A DNA stretch of 64,000 bases from Gemmata massiliana. GTDB taxonomy: Bacteria > Planctomycetota > Planctomycetia > Gemmatales > Gemmataceae. Below, piece by piece: positions 52,246 through 61,704 of the stretch (positions within the stretch are counted from its first letter, which is position 1; each line of letters starts with the position of its first letter). A program made the translations under genes and the position numbers. Where the stretch lies: assembly GCA_000531095.1 (NCBI GenBank), contig HG799465.1:804879-868878 (forward strand). The letters are read 5' to 3'. The notes under the pieces were generated by a model, which was given only the letters and a program-made list of their open reading frames with translations, was not told the origin of the DNA and made no database searches.

Positions 52246-53829
52246 TCACTTTTTCCCGAACACGTCCCGGAGCACGTTCAGCACCTGTTTGCCGCCGGCG
52301 ATGACCTGTTCACCGATTTTCTCGTACTTCCGGGCGCCCGCTTCGTCCTCGAACGCTTTCAGGACCGCGGACCCACGCGCATGGTCGAGGTGGGCGACAA
52401 TCGCGGGGATCAGTTCCTCCGCGATCCCGAACCGCTCGCCCTCGCGCCCGCACACGGGTACCACGTCTGTGGCGCGCGCCCCTACCTGTTCTTTCACCAC
52501 GCTCACGCAGTCCCGAATGTTCACTTCCTTCGGGCGCGTGCCGGTCTTCCAGTCGTAGGGAGGCGCCCACTCCGCTTTCGGGCTGAGCAAATCGATGTGC
52601 GAAACGCCCACGACCACCGGGGGCATGCGCAGGTGCGGTTTCTCCGCGAACCACACCCGTAACCGATCCAGGAGATCGACGTCCGGCTGGCGCCCGGGGA
52701 TTGTTGCTTGCGTTACGAGCAGGATCAGGTCCGCGTCGCGCGATGCCTCCACCGCGGCGGCGAAATCCTCATCAGTCGGACCGTCCTGCCCGTAACCGCT
52801 GGTGTCGAGGATACTCACCGGCTGACCGCCCGGGAGCGTGTAGTCGTACCGCACGCCGGCCGTTACGGGCAGTCGGTCCACGGTGGCCGCGTTCTTGCCG
52901 AGCAGCGCGTTCACCAGACTCGATTTTCCCGCTTTCACCGAACCGAGGATGCTCACGGTAATCGCCTTCGGGCCGGTCGCGGTGTTGGCCGCGGCGGTGA
53001 TCGTGGCGTCCGCGCTCTGCTCGGGTGAAACGGGCGGCCGCGTGCTCGGATCATCGACCGGCGGCGCCTGGTGCTGTGCGAGCAACTCGCGGTACCGCTT
53101 CACGCCGACCCGGAGCCGCCCACTGTTCAGTTCGATGAGGTACCGGCCGAGGTGGTGAATGAACGCGGTGTGGAACCACAGGATCACGTTACTCTGGAGC
53201 CTGTCGAGCAGCGTACCGAGTGCGGCTTTCGACGCGAAGTAGCGCAGCGCCGTCTGGAGCGGGTCCACGATCGCGGCGCCGGCCCAATAGATGTTCTGCC
53301 CGACCTTGTAGTAGTCCACCGCCTTACGCGCCCGCTTGATGTCGCGGATGCGGAGCAGGTGCGAACCCGGCACGTACTTCTGGACCAGTTCATTGAGATC
53401 AGCGGACGCGAGTTCGATGCACGCGAGCACTTCCGGCAGCGTGAGGTGGTCGAACGGGTCCGGAACACCGGGGTTGTACAGCTCCGCGACCTGCTTCGCG
53501 AGGTCGAGCGCGAGGTCGCTGTAGTGCTTGGGGTCTTCGAGCTGCTTGGTGGTGATCGCCTCGAACGATTTCGCCTTCTCGGTCACCTTCGCCCACGCCG
53601 CGTTGTCGCGGTCGGTCCAGTACCCGGGCCGGTCGTCGGTCGGCGGGAGTGTGGGGCGCTTGGTCCACCGCCACGCGAGTAAGTACGCGAGGGCGATGCA
53701 CAGCACCATCGGCCACCACACCCAGATCATCCACCCCGTTGTCCACAAGTGGTACCCGCCCGCGCCCATGAGGAACGCGAACGGCGTCGTGAACAGCACG
53801 ATCAGGAGAGCGATGCGGAGCCGGGTCAT
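52246..53829 (-). CDS. Membrane-anchored GTPase (HSR1/Era-like)
   Basis: 527 residues from the ATG at 53829. Two N-terminal membrane helices (IALLIVLFTTPFAFLMGAGG and MIWVWWPMVLCIALAYLLAW) precede a helical domain and a C-terminal GTPase: G1 GSVKAGKSSLVNALLG (about 295), G3 DTSGYG (about 345) and G4-like SHID. The downstream segment ends with VLRDVFGKK. The next gene upstream on the same strand is a DUF697-type GTPase, so the two may work together, as YcjX/YcjF-like pairs do; that comparison is an inference. Confidence 0.82.
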   Translation of the reverse strand: MTRLRIALLIVLFTTPFAFLMGAGGYHLWTTGWMIWVWWPMVLCIALAYLLAWRWTKRPTLPPTDDRPGYWTDRDNAAWAKVTEKAKSFEAITTKQLEDPKHYSDLALDLAKQVAELYNPGVPDPFDHLTLPEVLACIELASADLNELVQKYVPGSHLLRIRDIKRARKAVDYYKVGQNIYWAGAAIVDPLQTALRYFASKAALGTLLDRLQSNVILWFHTAFIHHLGRYLIELNSGRLRVGVKRYRELLAQHQAPPVDDPSTRPPVSPEQSADATITAAANTATGPKAITVSILGSVKAGKSSLVNALLGKNAATVDRLPVTAGVRYDYTLPGGQPVSILDTSGYGQDGPTDEDFAAAVEASRDADLILLVTQATIPGRQPDVDLLDRLRVWFAEKPHLRMPPVVVGVSHIDLLSPKAEWAPPYDWKTGTRPKEVNIRDCVSVVKEQVGARATDVVPVCGREGERFGIAEELIPAIVAHLDHARGSAVLKAFEDEAGARKYEKIGEQVIAGGKQVLNVLRDVFGKK

Positions 53830-53880
53830 ACGGGAATCCTGCGTGCGGCGGAAGAATGGCCCCAAGAACAGGGAGGCCGA

Positions 53881-53984
53881 CGAAGAACCTAACCCCTAAC
53901 CCCTTCCCTAAGAAGGGGGAGCAGAATTAAAGGCGGTTTTAAGCCCCTCCCTTCCTAGGGGAGGGGTTGGGGAGAGGTTCTTCG
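53881..53984. repeat. Palindromic insertion element, copy C (short, intergenic)
   Basis: 104 bp with a 10-bp terminal inverted repeat CGAAGAACCT / AGGTTCTTCG. Internal CCTTCCCTAAGAAGG and TTTTAAGCCCCTCCC match copies A and B, but the central CCGGCCCGCGAG block of the long form is missing. It lies between the two GTPase genes. Confidence 0.85.
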
Positions 53985-54018
53985 CCGGCCCTACTCCCCT
54001 TTCCCCTCAGAGACTGGA

Positions 54019-55233
54019 TCAGGTCGCTTTCGCCTCGCCCTTCGGGTGGTCGATCTTCCACTGTTTCTCGGCGGCGTCGTAGTGCTCGTGATAGAACTTC
54101 CGCAGCACATCGGGCGTGGGGACGTGCCCCTCGCACACCGCCTCGAAGTAGAAGCACAGCGCGCGACCGAGTGCATACGTCGAAGCCGCCGCCACCGTCG
54201 CGCCCACCGCGGAGCCGACGACGGGGATGAACTTCACCGCCTGTCGCACCAGTTGGCGCGAGATCATCCCCACGCCGATCGCGGCGACCAGTTCCCGCAA
54301 CCGCTCCGGAGTCATCGGCTGACCGTAAATCTGGCCGATGTGGTGCGCCATCCGCGCCTGAATGCCCGGCAAGAGCACCATGTCCACGAACGGTACCGGC
54401 ACCGCCCCCGCGGTCCCGGCCAGTGACGTGTACCCCAGAATGATCGGCTCCGCGTGGCGCTGGTGCGCATCCTTGAGGGCGTCGGTCGCGTCTTTGAGGC
54501 GCAGGAGCGTCTGTCTATAGGCAGACGGCAGCACCTTCAGGAGCGCCTGTTTCAGCGACTCGCCACCGTAGTTCGGTTCGGCGAACCCGTCCTCGGATTT
54601 GGTGAGATCGACGGGAACGCACAAATCGAACAGCCCCACGAACGCTCGCTTATGTTCCTCGATGCACTCGCGCAGGTGTTCCGGAACGCCTTCCGGCACA
54701 GGCGCGTTGGGGTCCGCAGTCATCGCGCCGAACGGGTACGGCTCGGGGTGCGCTTGCCTCGGGATCGCTTCGTGGAGGCACGTCACCACGAGCACCACCG
54801 GGCGCGAACGGTTCACCTCGCGCACGCGCTCGAGTGCGTGGCGCACGTTTCCCTGTGCGAAATCGGTCGCCTTCGCGGTCACGATGACAACGTGCGCCTT
54901 CGGGTCGAACGCGGCGATGTCTTCCGTGGGATCGTACCCCGGCTCATCGACGCCGCGCGTGTCGAGAAAATTGAGTAGCGGCGCGTCGGGCGTGGGAAAC
55001 TGGTAAAGGCGGGAGGTTTTGGTACACGGGCGGAACCCGGACCCGATCGCGGCGTCCTCGGCCCCGGTCAGGTAGCGGATGAGCGACGTCTTGCCGGACT
55101 GTGTTTTGCCGAGTAGCCAAAACGTCGGGGCCGGGGTTTTTGCGCGCGCAGCCGAAAGTGCCGCCTCGACGTCCGGCGGCGGGCTGGCGTCACCGGTCAC
55201 CGTCCGTTTCACCGCATCCCAGAACCGGCTCAT
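54019..55233 (-). CDS. GTPase with DUF697 (YcjF-like) domain
   Basis: 404 residues. G1 is LLGKTQSGKTSLIRYLTG near residue 40 and G3 is FLDTRGVDEPG near 88. A canonical NKxD G4 was not seen (LVVTCLHEA is in its place). The C-terminal part (about 240-390) is DUF697-like, helical with Gly/Ala-rich membrane segments (GYTSLAGTAGAVPVPFVDMV, VVGSAVGATVAAASTYALG). Such proteins are predicted membrane-associated GTPases of unknown function. On the same strand as the second GTPase, separated by element copy C. Confidence 0.85.
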   Translation of the reverse strand: MSRFWDAVKRTVTGDASPPPDVEAALSAARAKTPAPTFWLLGKTQSGKTSLIRYLTGAEDAAIGSGFRPCTKTSRLYQFPTPDAPLLNFLDTRGVDEPGYDPTEDIAAFDPKAHVVIVTAKATDFAQGNVRHALERVREVNRSRPVVLVVTCLHEAIPRQAHPEPYPFGAMTADPNAPVPEGVPEHLRECIEEHKRAFVGLFDLCVPVDLTKSEDGFAEPNYGGESLKQALLKVLPSAYRQTLLRLKDATDALKDAHQRHAEPIILGYTSLAGTAGAVPVPFVDMVLLPGIQARMAHHIGQIYGQPMTPERLRELVAAIGVGMISRQLVRQAVKFIPVVGSAVGATVAAASTYALGRALCFYFEAVCEGHVPTPDVLRKFYHEHYDAAEKQWKIDHPKGEAKAT

Positions 55234-55353
55234 AGTTCCTCCGCTCCGACCGGACGCAATTCCGGGCCGGTCTCGCTCGCACTTGACCCGCTCTCGTTCC
55301 CACGCTATTAACCCGCGGTCATCTTACCCGGAGCCACGTGTGGTGTACGCGCT

Positions 55354-56256
55354 ATGGATAGCGGGTTCGCGAACCTAAAGTTGTTCGCGGTCGAATCTTC
55401 GGACTCGGCCGAACATGCCACCCCGCTCCCGATCCCGGTAGCGCCGGTTCCACTGGCCGCGCCGGACCCGCACGTGGCCGCGACCCACGAACTGATCCGC
55501 CCGCACACGGTCCGTTCGACCCGGCACGGGTGCGAGCCGTATTCAGCGGCGTGGTTCGATGAGTTAGAGCAAAAAAGATACCAGCGGCACGGGCACTGGC
55601 TGCCCCGCGCACTGGAGTTCGGCCGGCACCCCGGCGAATCGCTCCTTGTCCTCGGGTGCGGGCTCGGTACCGACGCGGCGCACTACGCCCGAACCGGTAC
55701 GAACGTGACCGTTGCGACCGCCCCGGATGAACACGCGCAGTTGATCCAGGACAACTTTGCCCGGCACGGCCTGACGGCCGACTTCGTTGCGCTGACGGGC
55801 GCGCGATTGCCGTTCGCCGACGGTGCGTTCGACGTGGTGACGTGGAACGCGCTCTACGACCCGACCGAACCGGCCCCGTTTCGCGTCGACGAACTGTTCC
55901 GCGTGCTGAAGCCCGGCGGAAAGGTGATCGGGCTGTTCCCGGCGCGGTACGACACCGCGTTCTGGCAGAACATCCTGCTCCCGCTCCAACGCATCTACTG
56001 GCAGTGCCCGCCAGCCCCCTCGACCGCTCCTAAAACTACTGCACACGAGTTGCGGCGCGTATTCGCTCGGTTCGCAGAGCACCGCGTGATGAAGCGTCAC
56101 CTGCGCCGCGGGGAACTCCCGCACATTTGGCGCATCATGCCGCTCATTTTCCTCGAACGGCTCATTGGTCGCGTGTTGGTGCTGAAAGCCAAGAAGCCCA
56201 TTCTCGCTGCGCGCTTACAGTTGAACCAAGTGGATTTGGGCCGCATCGCGGCTTGA
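55354..56256 (+). CDS. Class I SAM-dependent methyltransferase
   Basis: 300 residues. SAM-binding motif I LLVLGCGLGTDAAHYA is near residue 96, followed by NVTVATAPDEHA, then FADGAFDVVTWNALYD (motif post-I and II) and LFRVLKPGGKVIGLFPARYD (motif III region), the common UbiE-like/SmtA-like pattern. The C-terminal part is basic and hydrophobic (IWRIMPLIFLERLIGR). The substrate is not predictable. A long Pro/Ala-rich N-terminal extension of about 60 residues precedes the domain. No partner gene nearby. Confidence 0.88.
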   Translation: MDSGFANLKLFAVESSDSAEHATPLPIPVAPVPLAAPDPHVAATHELIRPHTVRSTRHGCEPYSAAWFDELEQKRYQRHGHWLPRALEFGRHPGESLLVLGCGLGTDAAHYARTGTNVTVATAPDEHAQLIQDNFARHGLTADFVALTGARLPFADGAFDVVTWNALYDPTEPAPFRVDELFRVLKPGGKVIGLFPARYDTAFWQNILLPLQRIYWQCPPAPSTAPKTTAHELRRVFARFAEHRVMKRHLRRGELPHIWRIMPLIFLERLIGRVLVLKAKKPILAARLQLNQVDLGRIAA

Positions 56257-56328
56257 GACCCCACTCGTTCGTTTGGGCGACCGGCCGACGTAAGCCGGCC
56301 GGCGCCCGTAACTCCGGTTCACTCTTAC

Positions 56329-57441
56329 TCACTTCAGGACGGGTACGAACTTCACGCAGACGCACTTGCTCAGCCCCACGGTGGTGCCGGTCTCTTTGGC
56401 CCCGCCGGTCTTCGCGTCGAGTTCCCACACGCCCACTTTTCCGCCGTCCTGACTGGCGATCAGCATCCACTTGCCCGAAGGATCGATGTTGAAGTTGCGC
56501 GGGATCTTGATGTCGCCCGTGATGTGCCCGGCCGCGGTCAGCTTGTGGTCCTCGTTCACCTTGAATACCGCGATGCTGTTGTGCCCGCGGTTCGAGACGT
56601 ACACGAACTTGCCGTCCGGGGACAGGATGCACTCCGCGGTGGAGTTGCCCGGTGTCGCCTTCGGGAGTGTCGAGAGCGACTGGACCACCTTGCCCTCTTT
56701 GATCACATTCACGGTCGAATCGAGTTCCCCGCACACGTAGGCGAAGAGCGGATCGGCCGAGAGCGCGATGTGGCGCGGGCCGCTTCCGGCGGGGGTCACG
56801 ACGTCGTCCTTCTCGACCTCGATCACCCCCTTCGCCGGGTCGATCTGGAACACCTTGACGCGGTCGATGCCGAGGTCCACCGTCGCCAGTCGGTTGCCGT
56901 CCAGGAACGCGCAGCAGTGCGCGTGCGGCCCCTCCTGGCGCCCCTTGTCGGTACTTCTCCCCTTGTGCTGCACGAACCCGAGCCGCTTGCCGAGTTTGCC
57001 GTCCTCGCCCACCGCGAACACGCAGGTGCTCCCGCCGCCGTAGTTCGCGACCGCGGCGAAGGCCCCGTTCGGGCTGATGGTGATGTGGCACGGGCCGCTC
57101 CCGCCGCTCTTGTCCTCGTTCAGCTTCTTCAGCGCGCCGGTCCCGGCGTCGATCGCGAACGCGACCACCGGGCCGCCGTCCTTTCCACCGCCCTCGCCGA
57201 CCGCGTAGAGGAACTTTTTGTTGGGGTGGACCGCGATGAACGACGGGCTGTCCATTTCGGCCGCGAGTTCCGGCTCGGTCAGCTTGCCGGTCGCGTCGTT
57301 GAACCGCGCCCGGTAAACGCCCTTGCTGTCCTTTTCACCTTTGCCCGTGTAGACACCGAGATACACCCAGTGGTCGGCGGCCGGCGCCACGGACCCGATC
57401 GCGGCGAACGCGGCCACGAGTGCGATGCGCGAGAACGACAT
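56329..57441 (-). CDS. Secreted lactonase family beta-propeller (6-phosphogluconolactonase-like)
   Basis: 370 residues, signal peptide (LVAAFAAIGSVAPAA). Seven-bladed lactonase fold (PF10282 type): SPSFIAVHPNKKFLYAVGE, GPCHITISPNGAFAAVANYG, GPHAHCCAFLDG, GPRHIALSADPLFAYVCGE, AECILSPDGKFVYVSNRGHN, PRNFNIDPSGKWMLIASQDG. The family includes YbhE/Pgl, which opens 6-phosphogluconolactone, but exported planctomycete members may act on other lactones. Stands alone on the minus strand. Confidence 0.9.
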   Translation of the reverse strand: MSFSRIALVAAFAAIGSVAPAADHWVYLGVYTGKGEKDSKGVYRARFNDATGKLTEPELAAEMDSPSFIAVHPNKKFLYAVGEGGGKDGGPVVAFAIDAGTGALKKLNEDKSGGSGPCHITISPNGAFAAVANYGGGSTCVFAVGEDGKLGKRLGFVQHKGRSTDKGRQEGPHAHCCAFLDGNRLATVDLGIDRVKVFQIDPAKGVIEVEKDDVVTPAGSGPRHIALSADPLFAYVCGELDSTVNVIKEGKVVQSLSTLPKATPGNSTAECILSPDGKFVYVSNRGHNSIAVFKVNEDHKLTAAGHITGDIKIPRNFNIDPSGKWMLIASQDGGKVGVWELDAKTGGAKETGTTVGLSKCVCVKFVPVLK

Positions 57442-57626
57442 GGAGAGTCTCCTATGAGCCAGCGAGGAACCCGCCCCCCATTGGGGAAGCGGGTTGATGA
57501 TAATGACCGCGGTTCCAATCAGGTAACGAAAAGCGCGCCTTCTCGACGTGGAGTAAAACCGTGATGCGCCGCGCCCGCGGCGTATTGCGCGAGCGCCCGG
57601 ATCTAGTGAGAAATGCTAAAGAGGAG

Positions 57627-58457
57627 CTACTGCGATTTGGCGCGTTCTTGGGCCTGTTCCCACTCTTCTTGTTCCTGGCGCAGGCGCTCGTCCATCTCGT
57701 CGAGTTCGGCGGTGCGCCGGTGCATCGCGAGTTCCGCCCGGTAGAGTTCGTCGGCCCGGCGGTCCAGTTCGGTCCGCTCTTCGGCCAGCGCCGCGCGCCG
57801 GGATTCGATCTGGTCGAGGGTCGTTCGCAGTTCCGTGGTGCGCCGGTCGATGTCCGCGGCACGGGCCTCGGACCGGCTCATGCGCGACTCGCGCGCCATC
57901 TGCTCCGCCTCACGCGCGATGAGGTCGGATTCTCTCGTGGTCACCAGCGCTTCGCGGCGCGCGAGGTCCTCGGCGGTTTTGGCGAGCGCCCCCTGTTGCC
58001 GGTGCAGTTCCAGTTTGCGCTGCATCGTCACCGCCTCGAACTGGCTCTCCGCTTCGGCCAGTTCCGCGCGGCGCGCGTGGAGTTCGGAGAGCCGGGCCGC
58101 GACGTACTGCGAAAAGCGCTCGGCCTCTTCCGCCATGTAATCGCCGGTGTAAATCGGCTCTTCGGCCGGGCGCGGGGAGGGGGCGGACGGTGCGACCGCG
58201 TGGACCGGCGCCACGCTCGCATTACCCGGCACTACCGCGGCGGGGGTGACCGAGGTAACGTGTTCCGCCGGCGGGTGCGATCCGCTGTCCACCCAGATGG
58301 GGAACGAGTCGTCCGGGGCCGGAACCGAACGGCTCCGGATCTCGTCGAGCGACACAACGGTCTGGCAGTTCGGGCAGACTACGGTCTGCAAGTCGCCGAG
58401 GCCCTCGGGCAGGCGACCGCGGAACCCGCAACCAGGGCAGTTCACGATCAAATTCAT
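57627..58457 (-). CDS. Zinc-ribbon and coiled-coil protein
   Basis: 276 residues from the ATG at 58457; the in-frame upstream extension is rejected. The N-terminal domain is a two-knuckle zinc ribbon: CPGC near residue 6 and CPNC near 27 (C-x2-C ... C-x2-C), as in many MJ0042-type planctomycete proteins. A Pro/Ala/Val linker leads to a long, highly charged coiled coil (about residues 110-276) rich in Arg, Glu and Ala. Possibly a cytoplasmic organising or signalling protein. No family beyond the ribbon. Confidence 0.8.
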   Translation of the reverse strand: MNLIVNCPGCGFRGRLPEGLGDLQTVVCPNCQTVVSLDEIRSRSVPAPDDSFPIWVDSGSHPPAEHVTSVTPAAVVPGNASVAPVHAVAPSAPSPRPAEEPIYTGDYMAEEAERFSQYVAARLSELHARRAELAEAESQFEAVTMQRKLELHRQQGALAKTAEDLARREALVTTRESDLIAREAEQMARESRMSRSEARAADIDRRTTELRTTLDQIESRRAALAEERTELDRRADELYRAELAMHRRTAELDEMDERLRQEQEEWEQAQERAKSQ

Positions 58458-58668
58458 GGCACGAATCAAGCCGGGCGACTGGGAGGTGGCACTACGACGA
58501 GACGAATTGATGATTCCCAGATCGTTGTGCCATATTCTTTGTGCGGGTGGACCCCGCCAGTTTTGAGATTCTAGCTTACCCCGAACCGGGAAGCCAGTTC
58601 CAATGTCGGGGCGCTGGGCCGCGGGCGCGTAGAATATCGGCACCCTTGGAACGAGTTCGGAGAACTCT

Positions 58669-59607
58669 ATGTTGCGACCCATTTCCGCACTCGCGGTCGG
58701 ACTACTGGTGCTGACGGCCGCTTTCGGCGCCGATCAGCCCCCCGTGCCGCCGAAATCGGTACCCGCGCCGCTCGAAGTGACCACGGAACGGAACGTGGTC
58801 TACGACACCATCGAAAAGGAAAAACTGTACCTCGACGTCGCCGCGCCCAAGGAGGGCGGGCCGTACCCGTGCGTCGTGCTGTTGCACGGCGGCGCGTGGA
58901 CCGGCGGGAGCCGCAAAGACCTGTCGGTCGGCGATAAGGGCAAGGACGGGAAGGTCGGCCCGAGCCTGATCGAGGCGGTCGCGGCGCGCGGGTACGTGGT
59001 CGCGTCGGTCGGCTACCGGCTCGCGCCCAAGCACCCGTTCCCGGCACAGATCCAGGACGCGCGCGCCGCGGTGCGGTTCCTGCGCGCCAACGCGAAGACC
59101 TACCACATCGCTCCGGACAAGTTCGCCGCGGGCGGGTTCTCGGCCGGCGGGCACCTCGCGCTACTGCTCGGACTCGCCGACAAAGTGGACGGCTGGGACG
59201 CGGGCGGGAACACCGACCAGAGTTCCCGCGTCCAGTGCGTGGTGGACTTCTTCGGCCCCACGGACCTGGCGCTGTACAACACCGAGGCGATTCAAGACTC
59301 GTACCTCGTCCCGGTGTTCGGGAAGAGCGCGAAGACCGACAAAGAGGTGTTCAAGAGGGCCTCGCCGATCACCTACGCCTCGAAGACCGCGCCGCCGGTC
59401 CTGATGTTCCACGGCACGTTCGACCTCGTCGTCCCGGTGGGCCACTCGGAGGCGCTCCACAAGAAACTCCAAGACGCCGGCGTGCCGTCCGAACTCGTGA
59501 CCGTGTTCGGCGAGGGGCACGGGTGGAACGGGCGCACGTTCACGAAGACTTTCAACACCGCGCTCACGTTCCTCGACACGCACTTGAAGGGGAAGGACCA
59601 AAAGTGA
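58669..59607 (+). CDS. Secreted alpha/beta-hydrolase (BD-FAE/lipase-like)
   Basis: 312 residues. Signal peptide (LLVLTAAFG). The oxyanion motif HGGAW is at 73-77, the nucleophile elbow GFSAGG has Ser158, the acid is Asp252 in FDLVVP and the base His284 in GEGHGW, giving a complete triad. Family: carbohydrate esterase/BD-FAE-type or HSL-like. The next gene starts inside its stop codon (GTGA), so translation is probably coupled. Confidence 0.88.
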   Translation: MLRPISALAVGLLVLTAAFGADQPPVPPKSVPAPLEVTTERNVVYDTIEKEKLYLDVAAPKEGGPYPCVVLLHGGAWTGGSRKDLSVGDKGKDGKVGPSLIEAVAARGYVVASVGYRLAPKHPFPAQIQDARAAVRFLRANAKTYHIAPDKFAAGGFSAGGHLALLLGLADKVDGWDAGGNTDQSSRVQCVVDFFGPTDLALYNTEAIQDSYLVPVFGKSAKTDKEVFKRASPITYASKTAPPVLMFHGTFDLVVPVGHSEALHKKLQDAGVPSELVTVFGEGHGWNGRTFTKTFNTALTFLDTHLKGKDQK

Positions 59608-59816
59608 AGACCCGCTCCGCGCTCCGCACTCCGCACCTGGTGTTCCGTACTTCGCGCGCGGGGAACTGGCGCCCGCCCGCCCGCCTCGTGCGGTACGCGC
59701 TCTTTGCACTCGTCGCGGGCGCGCTGGTGCTCCCACTGTTCGCGCACGGGTGCCACGGCGACGACGTCGATCACGAGCCCGCGTTCTTCCCGTTCCGAAT
59801 CAACGGGGACGATTGA
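59604..59816 (+). CDS. Small membrane protein, translationally coupled
   Basis: 70 residues from GTG 59604, whose last bases overlap the TGA of the hydrolase gene (GTGA); GGGGAAGG is eight or so bases upstream. One hydrophobic helix (YALFALVAGALVLPLFA) is followed by CHGDDVDHEPAFF, a Cys/His/Asp-rich tail. Function unknown; the coupling suggests it acts with the hydrolase. Confidence 0.65.
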   Translation: MKTRSALRTPHLVFRTSRAGNWRPPARLVRYALFALVAGALVLPLFAHGCHGDDVDHEPAFFPFRINGDD

Positions 59817-59841
59817 TTTTTGAAGCACCGCAGTTAAGGCG

Positions 59842-59930
59842 AATTTTGACAGGATTAACAGGATCAACACGATTTAAAGGCATCCCGGCCCGGGTCTTTA
59901 TCCCGTAAATCCTGTCGATCCTGTCAAATT
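59842..59930. repeat. Inverted repeat R4
   Basis: AATTTTGACAGGATTAACAGG at 59842 and following is mirrored by CCTGTCGATCCTGTCAAATT at 59911-59930. Same family as 37844-37929. Confidence 0.75.
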
Positions 59931-59993
59931 GCTCTTCGATGAGCAAACAGCAACCGCTCTCAACGAAAGTCGAATGACGCGCAGACGGGAGCG

Positions 59994-60033
59994 CGATCGC
60001 CCCGCGGGAGCCACCGTTCCCGCGGGGCGATCG
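59994..60033 (-). terminator. Strong hairpin after the minus-strand secreted-protein gene
   Basis: A perfect 16-bp stem, CGATCGCCCCGCGGGA (59994-60009) with TCCCGCGGGGCGATCG (60018-60033), 8-base loop. It lies about 20 bases beyond the stop at 60055. No T tract on either side. Confidence 0.75.
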
Positions 60034-60054
60034 TGCTTCCCAGTATCCGCCCGC

Positions 60055-61455
60055 TCAGTCCTTCTTCGGGATCGGCATCGGGATGACGTTGTCGAAGACC
60101 GATGGGGTGTTCACCGCGGCGCGGGTGCCGTGCTGGTCCTCGCTCACGTTCACCTTCATCGAGGTGAGTAGCCGCTTCGTGGCGATCAGTGCGGGGTCGT
60201 CCGGCCCGTCGAACTGGCCGACCGTGACGAGGCTCGCGCTGTGGGTGTGGAGCACGAACGCTTCGAGGTTGAGCGCCTGCCCGCCGCGCCCGTCCGCTCC
60301 GCCCGGCCCCTTCATGGCGCGCAGCGCCTTCGCCAGCGACTCGGCCTGTTCCGCACCGGCCGCGAGCGCGTCCGCGCCCTTGCTGAGCCCCATCTTCCGC
60401 ATCATGCTCGTGTCGGAGTCCTTGTTCACGATTTCTACCGGAGCGGTGAACGACTTCACCGCCAGCGTCCACCCCTTCGTCGCCTTCAGCAGGTTGTACG
60501 GTTGGCCCTCGTTGAGTTTCACGATGAACGGATCGAGCTTCCGCGGCCCCTGCTGCTGCGTGGCCCGCGGGACCGACGGGTTCGGCACCACGAACGCGGT
60601 CGTGTAAGGATTGAGGATCGCGGCCCCGGCCGTTCGATCGTCGCGCCCGTTACTCATGATCTTGTCGACCAGCACGTCGTTCTTCGGCGCCGGCCACGTC
60701 TTCAGCTTCGCGAGCGCTTTCTGTGCGTCGGCCTCGGTCTGGAACCCGCCGACCAGCACACCGATCTGGTCGCGGTGGTTGTGCGTCATGATGTGCAGCG
60801 TGTTGTCCGGCGCCAGAAACTCCATGTTCTGGAGCTTGCTCTTTTGCTGCTGGATCCGGATCTGTTCGGCGTAGGCCGTGGCCTTCTGCCGGGCCGCCGC
60901 GATCTGCCGCGCTTCGGCCTTGCGCTCCTCCGAGATGTACTCGTACAGCCACGCCCCGACCCGGTACGTCTGACGAATGTCCGCGGCCAGCGCCTCGGCG
61001 AGTTCGCGCGCGCTCACCCCCTTGTCCTCGACCGCGTCGCGCGACCCCTTCGCGGGGCGCACGTAGCTCTTCACCATGATGAAGTACGCGCCGTGCTCCG
61101 GCTTGATGAGCCACTCGTGATTGGCCGGGATCGCGGTTTTGATCTCAACGTTCGCCGGGAGCGGTTCGGGGCGCGGAATGGCTGCGTAATCGACCGGTTG
61201 AACCCCGCTCGACGGGGGAACGTAAGCGCCCCCTGAGACCGAGGGCGCGGTCTTGGTGCCGCCGAGCTGCGGGGCCGCGGTGCCCGGTCCGACCGGGGTC
61301 AAACCGCCCGGGAGGGGCGCGGGTTGTGTTCGCGGCGCCGCAACCGGCAGCCCGACCGGGGCCGCGCCGGGGGCGCGCTCCGACGCAAATTGCGCCGTAC
61401 CCGCGCTTCCCGTGAACAAAGCCAGACCGACCCCCAACAGCGCCTTCTTGCGCAT
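60055..61455 (-). CDS. Hypothetical exported protein, possible SPOR-like segment
   Basis: 466 residues from the ATG at 61455 with GGGGGAAG upstream. Signal peptide (LLGVGLALFTGSAGTA), a Pro/Gly/Ala-rich region to about residue 75, then a mixed domain with EWLIKPEHGAYFIMVKSY (about 110-130), the helix EERKAEARQIAAARQKATAYAEQIR (in parts), and IGVLVGGFQTEADAQKALAKLKTW, which resembles a SPOR-like repeat. The same kind of element recurs near the C-terminus. I do not recognise the whole. Possibly periplasmic, peptidoglycan-associated; weakly supported. Confidence 0.7.
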   Translation of the reverse strand: MRKKALLGVGLALFTGSAGTAQFASERAPGAAPVGLPVAAPRTQPAPLPGGLTPVGPGTAAPQLGGTKTAPSVSGGAYVPPSSGVQPVDYAAIPRPEPLPANVEIKTAIPANHEWLIKPEHGAYFIMVKSYVRPAKGSRDAVEDKGVSARELAEALAADIRQTYRVGAWLYEYISEERKAEARQIAAARQKATAYAEQIRIQQQKSKLQNMEFLAPDNTLHIMTHNHRDQIGVLVGGFQTEADAQKALAKLKTWPAPKNDVLVDKIMSNGRDDRTAGAAILNPYTTAFVVPNPSVPRATQQQGPRKLDPFIVKLNEGQPYNLLKATKGWTLAVKSFTAPVEIVNKDSDTSMMRKMGLSKGADALAAGAEQAESLAKALRAMKGPGGADGRGGQALNLEAFVLHTHSASLVTVGQFDGPDDPALIATKRLLTSMKVNVSEDQHGTRAAVNTPSVFDNVIPMPIPKKD

Positions 61456-61704
61456 GGACTTCCCCCGTGCGTGCGGACCGGTACGAACTGTTTTGTGTTT
61501 GAGTGCGGGGGAAATACCGTCGCCCGGCGGGTGACGCCAGAGGAAAACCGCCAAAATCTCTCAAGTACGATCCCGGACCGGCGAAATGCAGAACACGGTC
61601 CCGTTGCCGGTAAACCCGGCGGGGGCGGTAACGGGGAACTTTCCACGGTTCAGTTCGGGGGCGTAGAATTGGCAACGCTCCCTTGTCCGCTCGTGAGGTC
61701 GCAC

